Shown in pieces: positions 7,916-17,718 of a stretch of DNA of 64,000 nt; position 1 is the stretch's first letter, and the number at the start of each line of letters is the position of its first letter. The stretch is from Stieleria mannarensis (lineage in GTDB: Bacteria > Planctomycetota > Planctomycetia > Pirellulales > Pirellulaceae), in contig NZ_JACEHH010000007.1 in assembly GCF_014154935.1 (NCBI RefSeq), positions 169,529 through 233,528 of the forward strand, read 5' to 3'. Both the position numbers and the translations under genes were made by a program. The notes under the pieces are model-generated. The model was not told the DNA's origin and did no database searches. It was given only the letters and a program-made list of their open reading frames with translations.

Positions 7916-8908
7916 ATGAAACAAGCCACTCGCCGCGCGATCAACGTCGCCCTGCTGTCCCTTTTCGCCCTCGCCCCCCTTTCCGGCTTTCTGACACAAG
8001 CGAGTGGTGAGGACGCGAAACTGCGGGCGTTGATCATCGACGGTCAAAACAACCACGCCGCGTGGCCACAAACCACAATGATGACCAAGCAGTACCTAGA
8101 GGAATCCGGCCGCTTCACCGTCGACATCCAGCGGACGCAATTCACTTGGAAAGGCGGCAAACTGCTCGAACAATTCCCGCTCGAGGACGGCAAGCAGTAC
8201 CAAGACCTGCCCCAACCCAAATCCGATCCGGATTTCAAACCCGACTTTGCCGACTACGACGTCGTGATCAGCAACTTCGGCTGGAACGCGGCGCCCTGGC
8301 CCGAAGCGACGCAAAAGGCGTTGGAAGACTTCATCGCCGGCGGCGGCGGCCTGGTCGTGATCCACGCCGCCGACAACTCGTTTGCAGAATGGAACGAGTT
8401 CAACAAGATGATCGGCCTGGGCGGCTGGGGCGGCCGAAATGAGCAATCCGGCCCCTACGTCTACCTGAACCTGGACGGCGAAGTCGTCCGCGACACCAGC
8501 GCCGGACCGGGCGGCAACCACGGACCGGCGCACGAGTACCAGGTCGTCGTGCGCACGCCCGACCACCCGATCGTCAAAGGCCTGCCGAGCGCCTGGATGC
8601 ACACCAAAGACGAACTGTATCAAAAGCTACGCGGACCGGCGGTCAACATGACCATCCTGGCCACCGCCTACGCCGACCCCAAATACAAGGGCACCGGCCG
8701 CCACGAACCCAAGCTGATGACGATCGACTACGACAAGGGGCGGATCTTCCACACCACGATGGGACACGACGCCGTCTCCTTCAGTGGAGTCGGGTTCATT
8801 ACCACACTGGTCCGCGGCTGTGAATGGGCGGCGACCGGCGAGGTGACGTTGACCGACGTGCCGGAGGATTTCCCAAGTCCGACGGAAAGTAGCGCGAGGG
8901 AGTTTTAG
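7916..8908 (+). CDS. Secreted ThuA-domain protein
   Basis: A 330-residue protein with a signal peptide (about residues 1-30, hydrophobic INVALLSLFALAPLSGFL). It is followed by a ThuA-like domain (trehalose-utilisation family, glutamine-amidotransferase-like fold), seen in LRALIIDGQNNHAAWPQTTMM, DYDVVISNFGWNAAPWP, GGGLVVIHAADNSFAEW, HPIVKGLP and GRIFHTTMGHD. Such proteins are abundant in planctomycetes and are linked to sugar or polysaccharide degradation. The reaction is not settled. ATG 7916 gives a proper signal peptide; an upstream in-frame start (7832) would precede it with non-coding sequence. The gene is convergent with a DUF3859 gene 47 bp away. Confidence 0.88.
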   Translation: MKQATRRAINVALLSLFALAPLSGFLTQASGEDAKLRALIIDGQNNHAAWPQTTMMTKQYLEESGRFTVDIQRTQFTWKGGKLLEQFPLEDGKQYQDLPQPKSDPDFKPDFADYDVVISNFGWNAAPWPEATQKALEDFIAGGGGLVVIHAADNSFAEWNEFNKMIGLGGWGGRNEQSGPYVYLNLDGEVVRDTSAGPGGNHGPAHEYQVVVRTPDHPIVKGLPSAWMHTKDELYQKLRGPAVNMTILATAYADPKYKGTGRHEPKLMTIDYDKGRIFHTTMGHDAVSFSGVGFITTLVRGCEWAATGEVTLTDVPEDFPSPTESSAREF

Positions 8909-8955
8909 CGGCTCAGGTCCGAGAGGACAGAAAAAGGGGGGGCAGAAAAATCGTG

Positions 8956-9411
8956 CTAAAGCCCGGGAATCCATAGCAAGCGATACTGGCGGCGCAGCGG
9001 TTCAGCGGCGCGCCGCTGGTTGGCGGGGTGATAGACTTCGAAACTTTGCTCGACCACGATCTGGTCTTCCAAAGTGAGCGTCATTCGCCAGGTGCCGATC
9101 TTGTCTTGGATCGGTTCCCAGACGGTGTCGCCCAGATAGAAATCCCAGTCGTTGGTTTTCACATAGACCACGTCTTCAAAGGGTGGCCGGCGTTTGCCCT
9201 GGGCATCACGAATCCCGGGGTGGTCGATACAAAAGTGCAGCGGCAGGTTCTTGCCGCCCACCACGTTGATCACCAATCCGAACTCGACGTCCACTTCCGC
9301 CGGAATCCGCGTGGTGGATTCAAGAAACGACGGCAACTCCTTCGACCCGGAATCCCATTTCGAATACCGTCCATAGGTTCGTACGCTGACTTCCGGTTTC
9401 TGTTTTGCCAT
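8956..9411 (-). CDS. DUF3859 family protein
   Basis: A 151-residue cytoplasmic protein without a signal peptide. The motifs EFGLVINVVGGKN, LHFCIDHPGIRDAQGKRRPPF and TNDWDFYLGDTVWEPIQDKIGTW match what I know of DUF3859. The fold is expected to be an all-beta sandwich. No function is known for the family. The gene is divergent from the DUF2071 gene 93 bp away, so the two may share a promoter region. The C-terminus (RRQYRLLWIPGL) is an odd basic tail beyond the conserved domain. Confidence 0.8.
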   Translation of the reverse strand: MAKQKPEVSVRTYGRYSKWDSGSKELPSFLESTTRIPAEVDVEFGLVINVVGGKNLPLHFCIDHPGIRDAQGKRRPPFEDVVYVKTNDWDFYLGDTVWEPIQDKIGTWRMTLTLEDQIVVEQSFEVYHPANQRRAAEPLRRQYRLLWIPGL

Positions 9412-9504
9412 CGAATTTGATCCCCGGGTTAGCGGAGTTTGTCAACAAGTCACTGGCGACTTTCGCTGCCGCTATAACCCTATCTTCAAAAATGGGCGAC
9501 GTCG

Positions 9505-10233
9505 ATGATCGATCGCTTGGCACCCTCGCAACGACCTCCCGGGGCCAATTCGGGCACGCAACGTTGGGAGTCATTGCTATTTTGTCACTGGGAGTTCGAT
9601 GCGGCCCAACTGCGGCCCCATCTTCCCGCTGCGATGGAATTGGACACGTACGGCGGCCGCGCGTTCGTCGGCATCGTTCCCTTCAAGATGCGCCACATAC
9701 GACCGTCCTGGCTGCCGCGCCACTTGGCGTTCAACTTTCTGGAAACCAACGTCCGGACCTATGTGGTCCACAACGACCGGCCCGGCGTCTACTTCTTTTC
9801 GCTCGACGCCAGTTCGCGTTTGGCAGTCCTGGCGGCACGGATCGGTTGGTCGCTTCCATACTATTTTGCACGGATGTCCAACGAACAGCGTGGCGACGAG
9901 CAAATCTACCAGAGCGTTCGCCGTGGCGGACGCGCCAATCACCGAGTCGCGTTTCGCGTGACCGATCACTTGGGCCCCTCCACCCCCGACTCGCTGGAAC
10001 ACTTTTTATTTGAGCGTTACTTACTGTTCGTCGAAAAGAACCGGCGGGTGTACTGCGGCCAAGTGCACCACAAACCCTATGACGTGTGGTCGGCCGAAGT
10101 GACGGAGATAGACGACCAGTTGATCGCCTCCGCCGGGCTACCGAAGCCGCAGCAACGCCCAGCCCTTGCCCACTACTCCCCGGGCGTGGATGTCGAAGTG
10201 TTTGCAATCCGAGACACCAAATCGCTGCACTGA
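9505..10233 (+). CDS. DUF2071 (YqjF-like) protein
   Basis: A 242-residue cytoplasmic protein. The family features are a WESLLFCHWEFDAAQLRPHLP start, then ELDTYGGRAFVGIVPFKMRHIRP, LAFNFLETNVRTYV and GVYFFSLDASS. The fold is related to acetoacetate decarboxylase, but the catalytic lysine is generally not conserved in this family, and I assign no reaction. ATG 9505 is the natural start. The gene ends 59 bp before a convergent prenyltransferase-like gene; a small GTCCGTCGGAC palindrome lies between the two. Confidence 0.85.
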   Translation: MIDRLAPSQRPPGANSGTQRWESLLFCHWEFDAAQLRPHLPAAMELDTYGGRAFVGIVPFKMRHIRPSWLPRHLAFNFLETNVRTYVVHNDRPGVYFFSLDASSRLAVLAARIGWSLPYYFARMSNEQRGDEQIYQSVRRGGRANHRVAFRVTDHLGPSTPDSLEHFLFERYLLFVEKNRRVYCGQVHHKPYDVWSAEVTEIDDQLIASAGLPKPQQRPALAHYSPGVDVEVFAIRDTKSLH

Positions 10234-10292
10234 CGCATGGCGACGTCGCGGTATCATTGTGTCCGTCGGACGGAGAGTGAGTGACGCGACGG

Positions 10293-11969
10293 TCACAGCG
10301 GAAACTCCGGCGGCTGGTCGTACAGCGGCAGGAACCGGTAATAAACCTCCAAGGTCAACGCGCACATCGCGGTCGTGTAAACGCGGCCGCCGATATCGCC
10401 CCATTTGTCATGAAAGTGCCAGCTGCCGGTTTCGTGGCCTTCGGTCGCCTGGCTGCGCACCAGATGATCGCGTAGTTGATCGTTCCAGGTCTCCCAGCCG
10501 CGATGGCGATAATGGTGCAACGCCATCGTCGCGTAATAATCGTGATACACATTGGTCAGCGTCGGGCCGTCTTCGGCCAGCTGGTCGACCGCCTCATCAA
10601 ACAACGTGTACCCGGGTGATTGCCCCAAGTAAATCAACAACGCAAGCGCGATCGCGGTCGTCGTCTTTTCCGCTTTCGGCGAACGATAACCGAACCGGAA
10701 TTCCGGTTCTTCGCGAACGCTCATCAAGAACGCTTTGGCGCGGCTGAAGGTATCGCTGCGGGTTTGAATCCCTGCCTTGCGGGCCCCGATCAGTGACAAG
10801 ATCTGCCAGCCGGTCAGGGTGGTGTCGCCGGGGCTGCCGGGCGTGTACCCCCACGAACCATTGTCATGCTGCGCCAGCACGGTAAATCGAGTGCCGAGGT
10901 TGGCGTAATGATACAGATCGCTGTCATAGCGATCGTCATGCTTGGTCATCCCCAAGGCTTCGGAAATCGCCATCAGCGCGATCCCATGCCCGTACATGCT
11001 GCCGCCTTGTTGCCAGTCGTACCCGAATTGCGTCTGTGCCGCGGTGCCGCGCAAGTAGTAAAGTCCGCGTTGGACGACATCCTGGTACGGTCCGGTCTCG
11101 GAGGTGTAGCCGGCCCCCAGGAACGCCAGCAGGGCCAGTCCTGTTGCCGCGGTTGACGGCGTCGGTGTGTCGTCATTCTCCTTCCTGCCGTGCCGACATC
11201 GACCTTCACAGGGAGCCAAACGCAGATCGAACGACCAGGAACCGTCGTGTCGTTGATGGTTCGCCAACCAGCGCAACGCGTTTTCCACGGCCGCCTCGCT
11301 GGCCGCCGTCGCACCGTAGCGATCACCGTACTTTTTCCTTCCCTCCGGCGTTCGCGCGGACATCCCGCCGCCGCCCAGGAAAACGACGTGGTCGGCCGCC
11401 CGTGTGGCTCCGCCGGACAGCGCGCCCTGCAGCGAATTCTCTTCCATCACCGACGCCTGTTCGGGCGCAAGGACCGACGCGTCGGCAAGCTGGTCGCTGA
11501 CAACCACGTTCTCAACGTCGACAGGCAACTCCTGCGACTCGTTTTGATTCTCAGCCGTCGCCTCGGCAATGGTGATACTTTCCAGCCGGGCGGTCGGTTC
11601 CGGACCCGACCAAGCCCCGTCGATCAACAGCCCCCGCTCGGTGCCTCCCATCCGGTACGTCAGCAGCGCCAGAATGATCAGTGCGATCAGGTGCAAGACG
11701 GCACTGACCAGCCAGGAAGAATTGCGAATCGTCGCCAGTCGGGCAACGATTCCCCGCGGTTGCTGGTCGGCGGACGCATCGGGGTCGACTGCGGGTGAAG
11801 GCTGTTCTCCCGCACAGGCGGGTTCGATTGGGGGTGCGGTGGCTGGTGGCGCTGTCGCCGCCACGCCAGATTGAGATTGCGCAGGCGTCCGACGGTGACC
11901 TGTCGATGCGCTCGGCGGCGCGTCACGCCACCGCGCATCCGAATCGGCTGGCGACGAATCGGTCTGCAT
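10293..11969 (-). CDS. Membrane-anchored prenyltransferase/squalene-cyclase repeat protein
   Basis: A 558-residue protein. An N-terminal Pro/Ala-rich cytoplasmic segment (about 1-80) precedes one membrane helix (LHLIALIILALLTYRM, about 97-112). The rest is periplasmic. From about residue 200 it contains alpha/alpha-toroid repeats of the terpene-cyclase/prenyltransferase beta-subunit type, each with an alpha helix ending in a G-S-W or G-Y-T box, e.g. ALRWLANHQRHDGSWSF and AQHDNGSWGYTPGSPGDTTLTGWQ. No DCTAE or DxDD catalytic motif of true cyclases is visible, so it is probably not a squalene cyclase in activity. Such anchored repeat proteins are very common in Pirellulaceae, with unknown role. 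ATG 11969 was preferred to an upstream in-frame start. Confidence 0.85.
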   Translation of the reverse strand: MQTDSSPADSDARWRDAPPSASTGHRRTPAQSQSGVAATAPPATAPPIEPACAGEQPSPAVDPDASADQQPRGIVARLATIRNSSWLVSAVLHLIALIILALLTYRMGGTERGLLIDGAWSGPEPTARLESITIAEATAENQNESQELPVDVENVVVSDQLADASVLAPEQASVMEENSLQGALSGGATRAADHVVFLGGGGMSARTPEGRKKYGDRYGATAASEAAVENALRWLANHQRHDGSWSFDLRLAPCEGRCRHGRKENDDTPTPSTAATGLALLAFLGAGYTSETGPYQDVVQRGLYYLRGTAAQTQFGYDWQQGGSMYGHGIALMAISEALGMTKHDDRYDSDLYHYANLGTRFTVLAQHDNGSWGYTPGSPGDTTLTGWQILSLIGARKAGIQTRSDTFSRAKAFLMSVREEPEFRFGYRSPKAEKTTTAIALALLIYLGQSPGYTLFDEAVDQLAEDGPTLTNVYHDYYATMALHHYRHRGWETWNDQLRDHLVRSQATEGHETGSWHFHDKWGDIGGRVYTTAMCALTLEVYYRFLPLYDQPPEFPL

Positions 11970-12580
11970 TGAATCGGTCAGGACAGTTTTGCGGGTCACG
12001 ACGGGCCGAACTGACGGAAGAAGTTCGCCGCAAAAAGTTAAGAGCGGCACCGTTCCAGTATAGCTCGCCGCTAAAAACCGACCCGTCGGCCGCCACCGGA
12101 CCAAACTCCCCTACCCAGCAATCCGTCGGGACGAGCACCGAGGTGAAGACGCACCCCTCCCCGCAAGGGAGGGTCGATTGGTGATGCTTGAGAGAATCCG
12201 AGCCGCAGGGAGGTGAAACTTATTACTGAGCGACTTGGTTTTCCAGTAAAGTGTTGTCGCCCGACAACCCAGAGGGCAGTCGCCTATTTCGATGCAGAAC
12301 GTGGCCCTCGACTTCCACCGCAAAGCGGTGCCACAACACAGCCCGGGGTCGCGAAGCGCACCCCGGGTGCCGGGAAGAAATGAGAATTGGAACCCCATCG
12401 GGGTTCAACAAACGACGCAATGTGAACGGACCACGAAACGCTCACGCGCGTTAGGCGGCGCGTGTTGTTCAACCCCGTTTAAACTGGTTGCCCAAGGCGG
12501 CAATCGAATCGAGGCCTGGCAGGTTGAGTGACTTCAACGTTTGAAGTCCTCGAAAACCAATGCCCGTGGCCCAGTCTCCG
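11970..12580. other. Repeat-rich intergenic stretch
   Basis: No supported gene. It holds a partial copy of the CCCTCCCC-type repeat (about 12148-12180), a hairpin CCCGGGGT/ACCCCGGG (12342-12349/12360-12367), an AACCCCATCGGGGTT palindrome near 12391-12406, and an 8-bp hairpin, GACTTCAA/TTGAAGTC (12529-12547), that could end the respiratory cluster transcript, although no T-run follows. Open frames here encode low-complexity spurious peptides that recur in planctomycete repeats. Confidence 0.65.
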
Positions 12581-12946
12581 CTACATCTCGGCCGGCGCGG
12601 CGACCACGGCGTCGTCCAACACGGGGATGTCGTCTTTGGCCGTTTGGCGGCTATCGAACAACGTGGCCATGATGAACAATCCGACGAACACAAACGAACC
12701 GATGAAGCACAGGATGTTGAACGGCTTGTCCCACGCCAGGTGCATGAAGATTGCACCGACCAAGACGGCTTTGATCGTTGCAATCACCATCACGATCAAG
12801 ACGTCCAAACTGCCAAAGTTGAAGCTTGCTTGAGCGACCGTGATCACCGTCAACAGGGTCAGCACCAGGAAGGTGCCGGCCAACAGCGGAAGCGGCAGCG
12901 GGTGAGCGAAATCGTACCCTTCTTGAGCGTTTTCGTGAGCAGACAT
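12581..12946 (-). CDS. Cytochrome c oxidase subunit IV (bacterial type)
   Basis: A 121-residue membrane protein of the bacterial COX IV family, a structural subunit of caa3/A-type oxidases. Three transmembrane helices are visible (LPLPLLAGTFLVLTLLTVITV, LDVLIVMVIATIKAVLVGAIFMHL, ILCFIGSFVFVGLFIMATLF). The HLAWDKPFN loop, with an Asp/Lys pair after helix 2, is typical. It is the last gene of the minus-strand respiratory cluster, 70 bp after COX III. The acidic C-terminal tail (DDIPVLDDAVVAAPAEM) extends into the cytoplasm or periplasm. No catalytic residues are expected. Confidence 0.87.
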   Translation of the reverse strand: MSAHENAQEGYDFAHPLPLPLLAGTFLVLTLLTVITVAQASFNFGSLDVLIVMVIATIKAVLVGAIFMHLAWDKPFNILCFIGSFVFVGLFIMATLFDSRQTAKDDIPVLDDAVVAAPAEM

Positions 12947-13016
12947 GAGAGATCGATACTGGGAAATTGTTTTGTTGAGGGTTCAGCCCGGTGCCGGGCA
13001 CTGATCGCGGGAGCCG

Positions 13017-14282
13017 CTATCGAATCAGGTACATCAGCGGGAACAGATAGATCCAAATCATATCGACGATGTGCCAATACAATCCGACGTAGTCGACCGG
13101 ACCGAAGTAATTGCGGTTGAAGTCCTGGCGGATTGAACGGACCAACAACCAAACCAGGACACCGATCCCGGCCAGAATGTGAATCGCGTGGATCCCGGTC
13201 ATGCAGTAGTAGATGCTGAAGAACACGCCGGCGCGACTCGGTCGCAGCACGTCTTCGGGGGCACTGGCGATGGTGGCCGACGTGTCATCGGTCACATCGT
13301 AAAGGATACCGCCAGCGGACTGCTGTGACTGAGCCCGTCGAGCCGCCAATTCGTCTTGCAGGCCGGTGTTGGTTGCATCGCTCGCCAGTCGCTCGATGAC
13401 CGCCAAGTCGGCGCTCTCGTTCACCATCGCACCGGCCGCCGGCAGATCGACCACGGCGTCCGCCGCAGGCTCTTCGGCGTGCTCGCCTTCCTTCTCATGC
13501 GAATGTTCTTCGCCATGTTCGGCTGCACCACCGTGTTCGCCTTCCACGGCGGCCACGGCCGCGTGGTCGCCCTCGTGATGCCCTTCTTCGCCGCCGCTTT
13601 CCAGGATCGTTCCCAGCCCAACACCGACGAAAAAGCACAGGCAGACGACCAACAGGGGTTTGGCACATTCAAATTGGAACTTCGCGCCGCGTAGGAAGCT
13701 GACGACCAACCAGACCGCGACACCGGCCGTGATGATCGCGAACGGGGCACAGATGTAGGCTAGGTAATTCGGGCCGCCGACCGGATGCGGGTTGCTCGGG
13801 TCGTAGCTGAACAAACCGGCGGGCAACAATCCCAAGTGCCATTTGTGGGAGTATTCGATCGCCTTGACGCCCAAAAATATCGTCGCACACGAGAGCGTCG
13901 TCGCCAGCATCACGGTCAGCAGCTTGTGCTGCTCTTTCTGGGCACAGCGAACACCCCACGCCATCGTGAAGGAGCTGAACAGCAGCACGCCGGTGTTGAT
14001 CGCACCGAGCTTGGTATTCAAAAACTGGCTGCAACCTTCGAACACCTCCGGTCGCCAGGCACGAAAGATCGCATAGGCACAGAACATCCCGCTGAAAAAC
14101 AGGACTTCCGTCACCAGGAACAACCACATCCCCAACTTGCCGCTGTCGAATTGCTGCTCGGGCGTGTCAAAATGGTGCGCCAAGTACGACGGGTGATCGT
14201 GATCACCGTGGCCATGGTCGGAATGTCCGTGACCGGGTTGTTCATGCGCGTCGGACACGAGCCCAGCGTCGGTAGTAGCCAT
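13017..14282 (-). CDS. ctaE: Cytochrome c oxidase subunit III with large hydrophilic insertion
   Basis: COX III stabilises the oxidase and lines the oxygen entry path. This one has 421 residues, much longer than usual for bacteria (about 200-260). Residues 1-40 are His/Asp/Gly-rich (GHGHSDHGHGDHDH). Membrane helices follow at about 50-72, 92-110, 121-140, 175-197 and 209-226. Residues 229-350 (bases 13233-13598) are a hydrophilic insertion rich in His, Glu and Ala, ahead of the final pair of helices (AGVFFSIYYCMTGIHAIHILAG and VGLYWHIVDMIWIYLFPLMYL). The core motifs place it firmly in the family. ATG 14282 (MATTDAG) was chosen. The next gene upstream is COX I. No frameshift is seen, so the insertion is genuinely in frame. 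Confidence 0.92.
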   Translation of the reverse strand: MATTDAGLVSDAHEQPGHGHSDHGHGDHDHPSYLAHHFDTPEQQFDSGKLGMWLFLVTEVLFFSGMFCAYAIFRAWRPEVFEGCSQFLNTKLGAINTGVLLFSSFTMAWGVRCAQKEQHKLLTVMLATTLSCATIFLGVKAIEYSHKWHLGLLPAGLFSYDPSNPHPVGGPNYLAYICAPFAIITAGVAVWLVVSFLRGAKFQFECAKPLLVVCLCFFVGVGLGTILESGGEEGHHEGDHAAVAAVEGEHGGAAEHGEEHSHEKEGEHAEEPAADAVVDLPAAGAMVNESADLAVIERLASDATNTGLQDELAARRAQSQQSAGGILYDVTDDTSATIASAPEDVLRPSRAGVFFSIYYCMTGIHAIHILAGIGVLVWLLVRSIRQDFNRNYFGPVDYVGLYWHIVDMIWIYLFPLMYLIR

Positions 14283-14401
14283 TGAATGAATCAAGCAAGC
14301 GAAGGAATGAAAAACAAATACAACTCGTAAACGATAACAATCGACCGAATCGTCCGTCATCGGGATGCGACGATCCGGTCCATGATGAACGCGCCGGCGC
14401 T

Positions 14402-16171
14402 TTACTCCCCGGCGTGGGCGGGCGTTTCCGCGGGCGTCTCTGACGGAACCACTTCACGCTCCGGTTCGACCTTCACATAGCGATCCAATTCCGTATCCCA
14501 GCGAATGTCGCCGAACTCGTAGGGGTCGCCGACCACCGGAGCACGCTCGAAATTGTAAAACGGCGGCGGTGACGTGCAATTCCACTCCAGCGTCGCACCA
14601 CCCCAGGGGTTGGCCGGAGCCTTTTTGCCGTTGATCAATGACATGATCAACACGAACAAGGCCACAAACAGCCCCACGCCCAGGATCAGTGCCCCATAGG
14701 TACTCATCTGGTGCAGCGGCGCGAACTCCGGATCGTAGGTCGCATAACGACGCGGCATCCCGCGGCTGCCCAAAATGAACTGGGGCAGGAAGGTCAAGTT
14801 GAAGCCGATGAAGACCAGTGCGGCCGAGATCAGCCCGCCAGCCTCGCTGTACATTTTGCCGACCATCTTGGGCCACCAGTGGAACACACCGCCCAAGAAG
14901 GAAACCACGGTGCCGCCGACCATCACGTAGTGGAAGTGGGCGACCACAAAGTACGTGTCGTGCAGGTGCATGTCGGTCGCCAGCGTCCCCAGGTGCAACC
15001 CGGTCAAGCCGCCGATGGTGAACAAGAAGATGAAGGCGATCGCATAGACCATCGGGGTGGTCAAACTGATCGACCCTTTGAACATCGTCGCCACCCAGTT
15101 GAACACCTTGATGGCCGATGGCACCGAAACGGTGAACGTCAACGCACTAAAGATGATCGTCGTGATCGGGCTCATCCCGCTGGTGAACATGTGGTGTCCC
15201 CAGACGATGAAGCTCAACAGTGCGATCGCGATCGACGAATAGGCGATGAAGCGATAGCCGAAAATCCGTTTGTGGCTGTGCACGCTGATCAATTCGCTGA
15301 TGATGCCGAAGGCCGGCAAAATCATGATGTAAACCGCCGGGTGGCTGTAGAACCAGAAGAAGTGCTGGAACGTCACCGGGTCCCCGTTGTACTCGGGATC
15401 AAAAATCCCGATGTGCATCGTGCGTTCGGCGATCAACAACAACAGCGTGATCCCCAACACCGGCGTGGCCAGAACCTGGATAATGCTGGTCGAATAGGTC
15501 GCCCACAGGAACAACGGCATGCGGAACCAGGTCATTCCCGGCGGCCGCATCGTGTTGATCGTGACGATGAAGTTGAGTCCGGTAAAGATCGAACTGAAAC
15601 CCAGGATGAACGCTCCCGTCGTCGCCAGAATGACCGACGAATCGGTCGTCGTGCTGTAAGGCGTGTAGAACGTCCAACCGGTGTCCAATCCGCTGGCCAA
15701 CAGTGCCATGACGAAGAACACCGCACCGCCGACCCACAGGTAAAAACTGCTCAGGTTCAAACGCGGGAACGCGACGTCCTTGGCTCCCAGCATGACCGGC
15801 ACCAGGAAATTGCCCAGTGCCGCGGGAATACTGGGGATGATGAACAGGAACACCATGATCGCCCCGTGCAACGTGAACACCTGATTGTAGATGTCGTTGG
15901 GGGCTTTGTCCGGGGCCAGCCACTGGAACAAGCCGTTGTTGAACAGGATCCCGTCGGGGGCGAACAGGTGCAGACGAATTCCGAGCGCCAGCAGCCCGCC
16001 CAGCAGGAACGCGGTCGACACGCCGATCAGATACATCATGCCGATGCGTTTGTGATCCAGCGTGAACGCCCAACTCAAAATCCCCTTTGAGTTGGTCAGG
16101 TAGTTCTCTTGCGAAGTCGGATAGCCAGGGTCTTTGACTTCATAGCCCGACGGCACGGATCCTGCAGACAT
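14402..16171 (-). CDS. ctaD: Cytochrome c oxidase subunit I, A2-type
   Basis: The 589-residue catalytic subunit of a heme-copper oxidase, reducing O2 to water and pumping protons across the inner membrane. The heme-ligand helix contains [11 protein letters not shown]. The CuB helix is [17 protein letters not shown], where the His-Tyr pair is present but the usual Glu of HPEVY is replaced by Ala, preceded by Tyr-Ser. This YSHP motif defines the A2 subgroup of proton-pumping oxidases. HHMFTSG and [13 protein letters not shown] supply the other CuB and heme histidines. The C-terminal ~50 residues are a hydrophilic extension ([22 protein letters not shown]). It lies between COX II and COX III in a single operon. 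Confidence 0.97.
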   Translation of the reverse strand: MSAGSVPSGYEVKDPGYPTSQENYLTNSKGILSWAFTLDHKRIGMMYLIGVSTAFLLGGLLALGIRLHLFAPDGILFNNGLFQWLAPDKAPNDIYNQVFTLHGAIMVFLFIIPSIPAALGNFLVPVMLGAKDVAFPRLNLSSFYLWVGGAVFFVMALLASGLDTGWTFYTPYSTTTDSSVILATTGAFILGFSSIFTGLNFIVTINTMRPPGMTWFRMPLFLWATYSTSIIQVLATPVLGITLLLLIAERTMHIGIFDPEYNGDPVTFQHFFWFYSHPAVYIMILPAFGIISELISVHSHKRIFGYRFIAYSSIAIALLSFIVWGHHMFTSGMSPITTIIFSALTFTVSVPSAIKVFNWVATMFKGSISLTTPMVYAIAFIFLFTIGGLTGLHLGTLATDMHLHDTYFVVAHFHYVMVGGTVVSFLGGVFHWWPKMVGKMYSEAGGLISAALVFIGFNLTFLPQFILGSRGMPRRYATYDPEFAPLHQMSTYGALILGVGLFVALFVLIMSLINGKKAPANPWGGATLEWNCTSPPPFYNFERAPVVGDPYEFGDIRWDTELDRYVKVEPEREVVPSETPAETPAHAGE

Positions 16172-16451
16172 CTCTCACCTCGATGGAAACTTCATTCGGC
16201 CAGAGCACGCGACCGACCGGGCCGTCGAGCGCCCCCAGCGGACCAAGCCCGCGGGACGATCGAAAAGGCCGTTTCGGCGGCGTCTCTTTCTACTGAATGT
16301 TTTCTCTTTGATTCACAAATGGGTTGGTTGGTTGTTTTCTCAGGGTCAACCGCAACAGCGATTGTCCCAGATTTCCCGAGTGTTCGGGAGTCAATTTGCG
16401 GAGATCACTCCGGCTTCTTGTTGATTCTTTGTTGCCGCGACCGCCACTGGT

Positions 16452-17654
16452 TCATTCGACCGACACAGGTTCGGCGTCAGCATCCTCTGCCGCCGCCGTT
16501 TCGGCAGCTTCGTCCGCCGCCGATTCCGAAGCTTCTTCCGCTGCCGACGCGTCACCCAGGCTCTTGATGAACTCGATCAGACTGTAAATATCGTCGTCCG
16601 AAAGCTGGCCTTTGTAGCTAGGCATCACCGGTTGGTAGGCCACACCCTGTTGGATGGCGACTTTGGCTTTCGGGTTGAGGATCGATTCGCGGATGTAGTT
16701 TTCGTCGACTTTGACCGGATCGCCGCCGACGATTTCTCGCATCGTGCCGAAGCTGCCTTGGTAGGAGGGTCCGACCATCCGCGTGCCGTCGATCGAGTGG
16801 CAGCTTTTGCAACCGCGCCGCTCGTACAGCTTGGCACCGTAGGCGGCCGGCGACTCATCGGGTCCACGCGAACTGTATTGCTTGATCCAGGCGTCCAGTT
16901 CTTCTTGGGTCTCGTGCACGACCACAACCGTCTGCATTTCCGAATGGTTGGTCCCGCAATATTCGGCACAGTACAGGTCATAGAACGTGTATCCGTCGGG
17001 CGTGCACTGACGCTCGTCGTAGTTCCAAGACAGGTTTTCTTCCTTATCCTTGGCGGCCAGTTGTTTAAGCTCTTCGTCCGACATCACTTTCTCGCTCGGC
17101 TCCATCGCCTTGAACCAGATGTAATTGAATCGGCCCGGCACGATGTCCTTTTTGACGCGGAAGGCGGGGATGTACAGGCTGTGGATGACGTCTTTGCTGG
17201 TCATCGTCAACTTGGTCGGTTCCCCGGCGACGACGTGCAATTCCGGGTGGATGACGCCGTTGCCGTAGTTCATCCCCCAACCCCACTTGTAGGCATCCAC
17301 GCCGACGTTGTAGGCACCTTCGGGAATCGAACGCATGTCCAGGTAACCGCGGGCGCCGAAGTAGAACATCACGACCAACAGAAATGACGGCCCGATCGAC
17401 CAGACCAATTCCAGCGTCGTGTTGTGATCGGTCTGGCTGTCGGCCGGTTCGCCTTTCGCTTTTCGATACTTCCACGCGAAGCCGAACAAGGCCACCGCGA
17501 TGGGCACGAAAAACACCACGCAGACGATGCTGATGAAATGAAACACCCAGTCGGATTCGCCGGAAAACGACGACGCGGATTTTGGGAAAACCGAGAGCTT
17601 GCTGCTGGTGTAGTCGCCTAACAGAGACATCATCGCGGGAGTTATTTGTGTCAT
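16452..17654 (-). CDS. ctaC: Cytochrome c oxidase subunit II fused to cytochrome c (caa3 type)
   Basis: A 400-residue subunit II that takes electrons from the donor and passes them to heme a. Two membrane helices (WVFHFISIVCVVFFVPIAVALFG and LELVWSIGPSFLLVVMFYFG) precede a periplasmic CuA cupredoxin domain with the complete motif CAEYCGTNHSEM. After a linker comes a mono-heme cytochrome c domain with CKSCH and a distal Met in YQPVMPSYKGQLSDDD. The fusion marks a caa3-like oxidase that can accept electrons directly from its neighbour complex. The C-terminal tail is Ala/Glu-rich. ATG 17654 was chosen; MMSLLGD, nine residues later, is an alternative. The sco gene upstream ends 64 bp before. Confidence 0.95.
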   Translation of the reverse strand: MTQITPAMMSLLGDYTSSKLSVFPKSASSFSGESDWVFHFISIVCVVFFVPIAVALFGFAWKYRKAKGEPADSQTDHNTTLELVWSIGPSFLLVVMFYFGARGYLDMRSIPEGAYNVGVDAYKWGWGMNYGNGVIHPELHVVAGEPTKLTMTSKDVIHSLYIPAFRVKKDIVPGRFNYIWFKAMEPSEKVMSDEELKQLAAKDKEENLSWNYDERQCTPDGYTFYDLYCAEYCGTNHSEMQTVVVVHETQEELDAWIKQYSSRGPDESPAAYGAKLYERRGCKSCHSIDGTRMVGPSYQGSFGTMREIVGGDPVKVDENYIRESILNPKAKVAIQQGVAYQPVMPSYKGQLSDDDIYSLIEFIKSLGDASAAEEASESAADEAAETAAAEDADAEPVSVE

Positions 17655-17718
17655 TGGAAAAGGAAAGTATTCGTTGAAAGGCGACTGCCTCCGGGGCAGC
17701 CCCAAAATCGTTGTCGGT

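Noticed and set aside
12251..12470. Open frames encoding peptides of the type RFATPGCVVAPLCGG
   Set aside because: They fall inside a palindromic repeat zone. Such frames recur as spurious genes in planctomycete genomes and lack a start signal.
14711..16090. Long open frame on the plus strand opposite COX I
   Set aside because: GC-rich genes commonly leave long antisense frames. The peptide is low-complexity, Arg/Gln-rich and has no domain. Similar frames opposite actF, actC and actB were rejected for the same reason.
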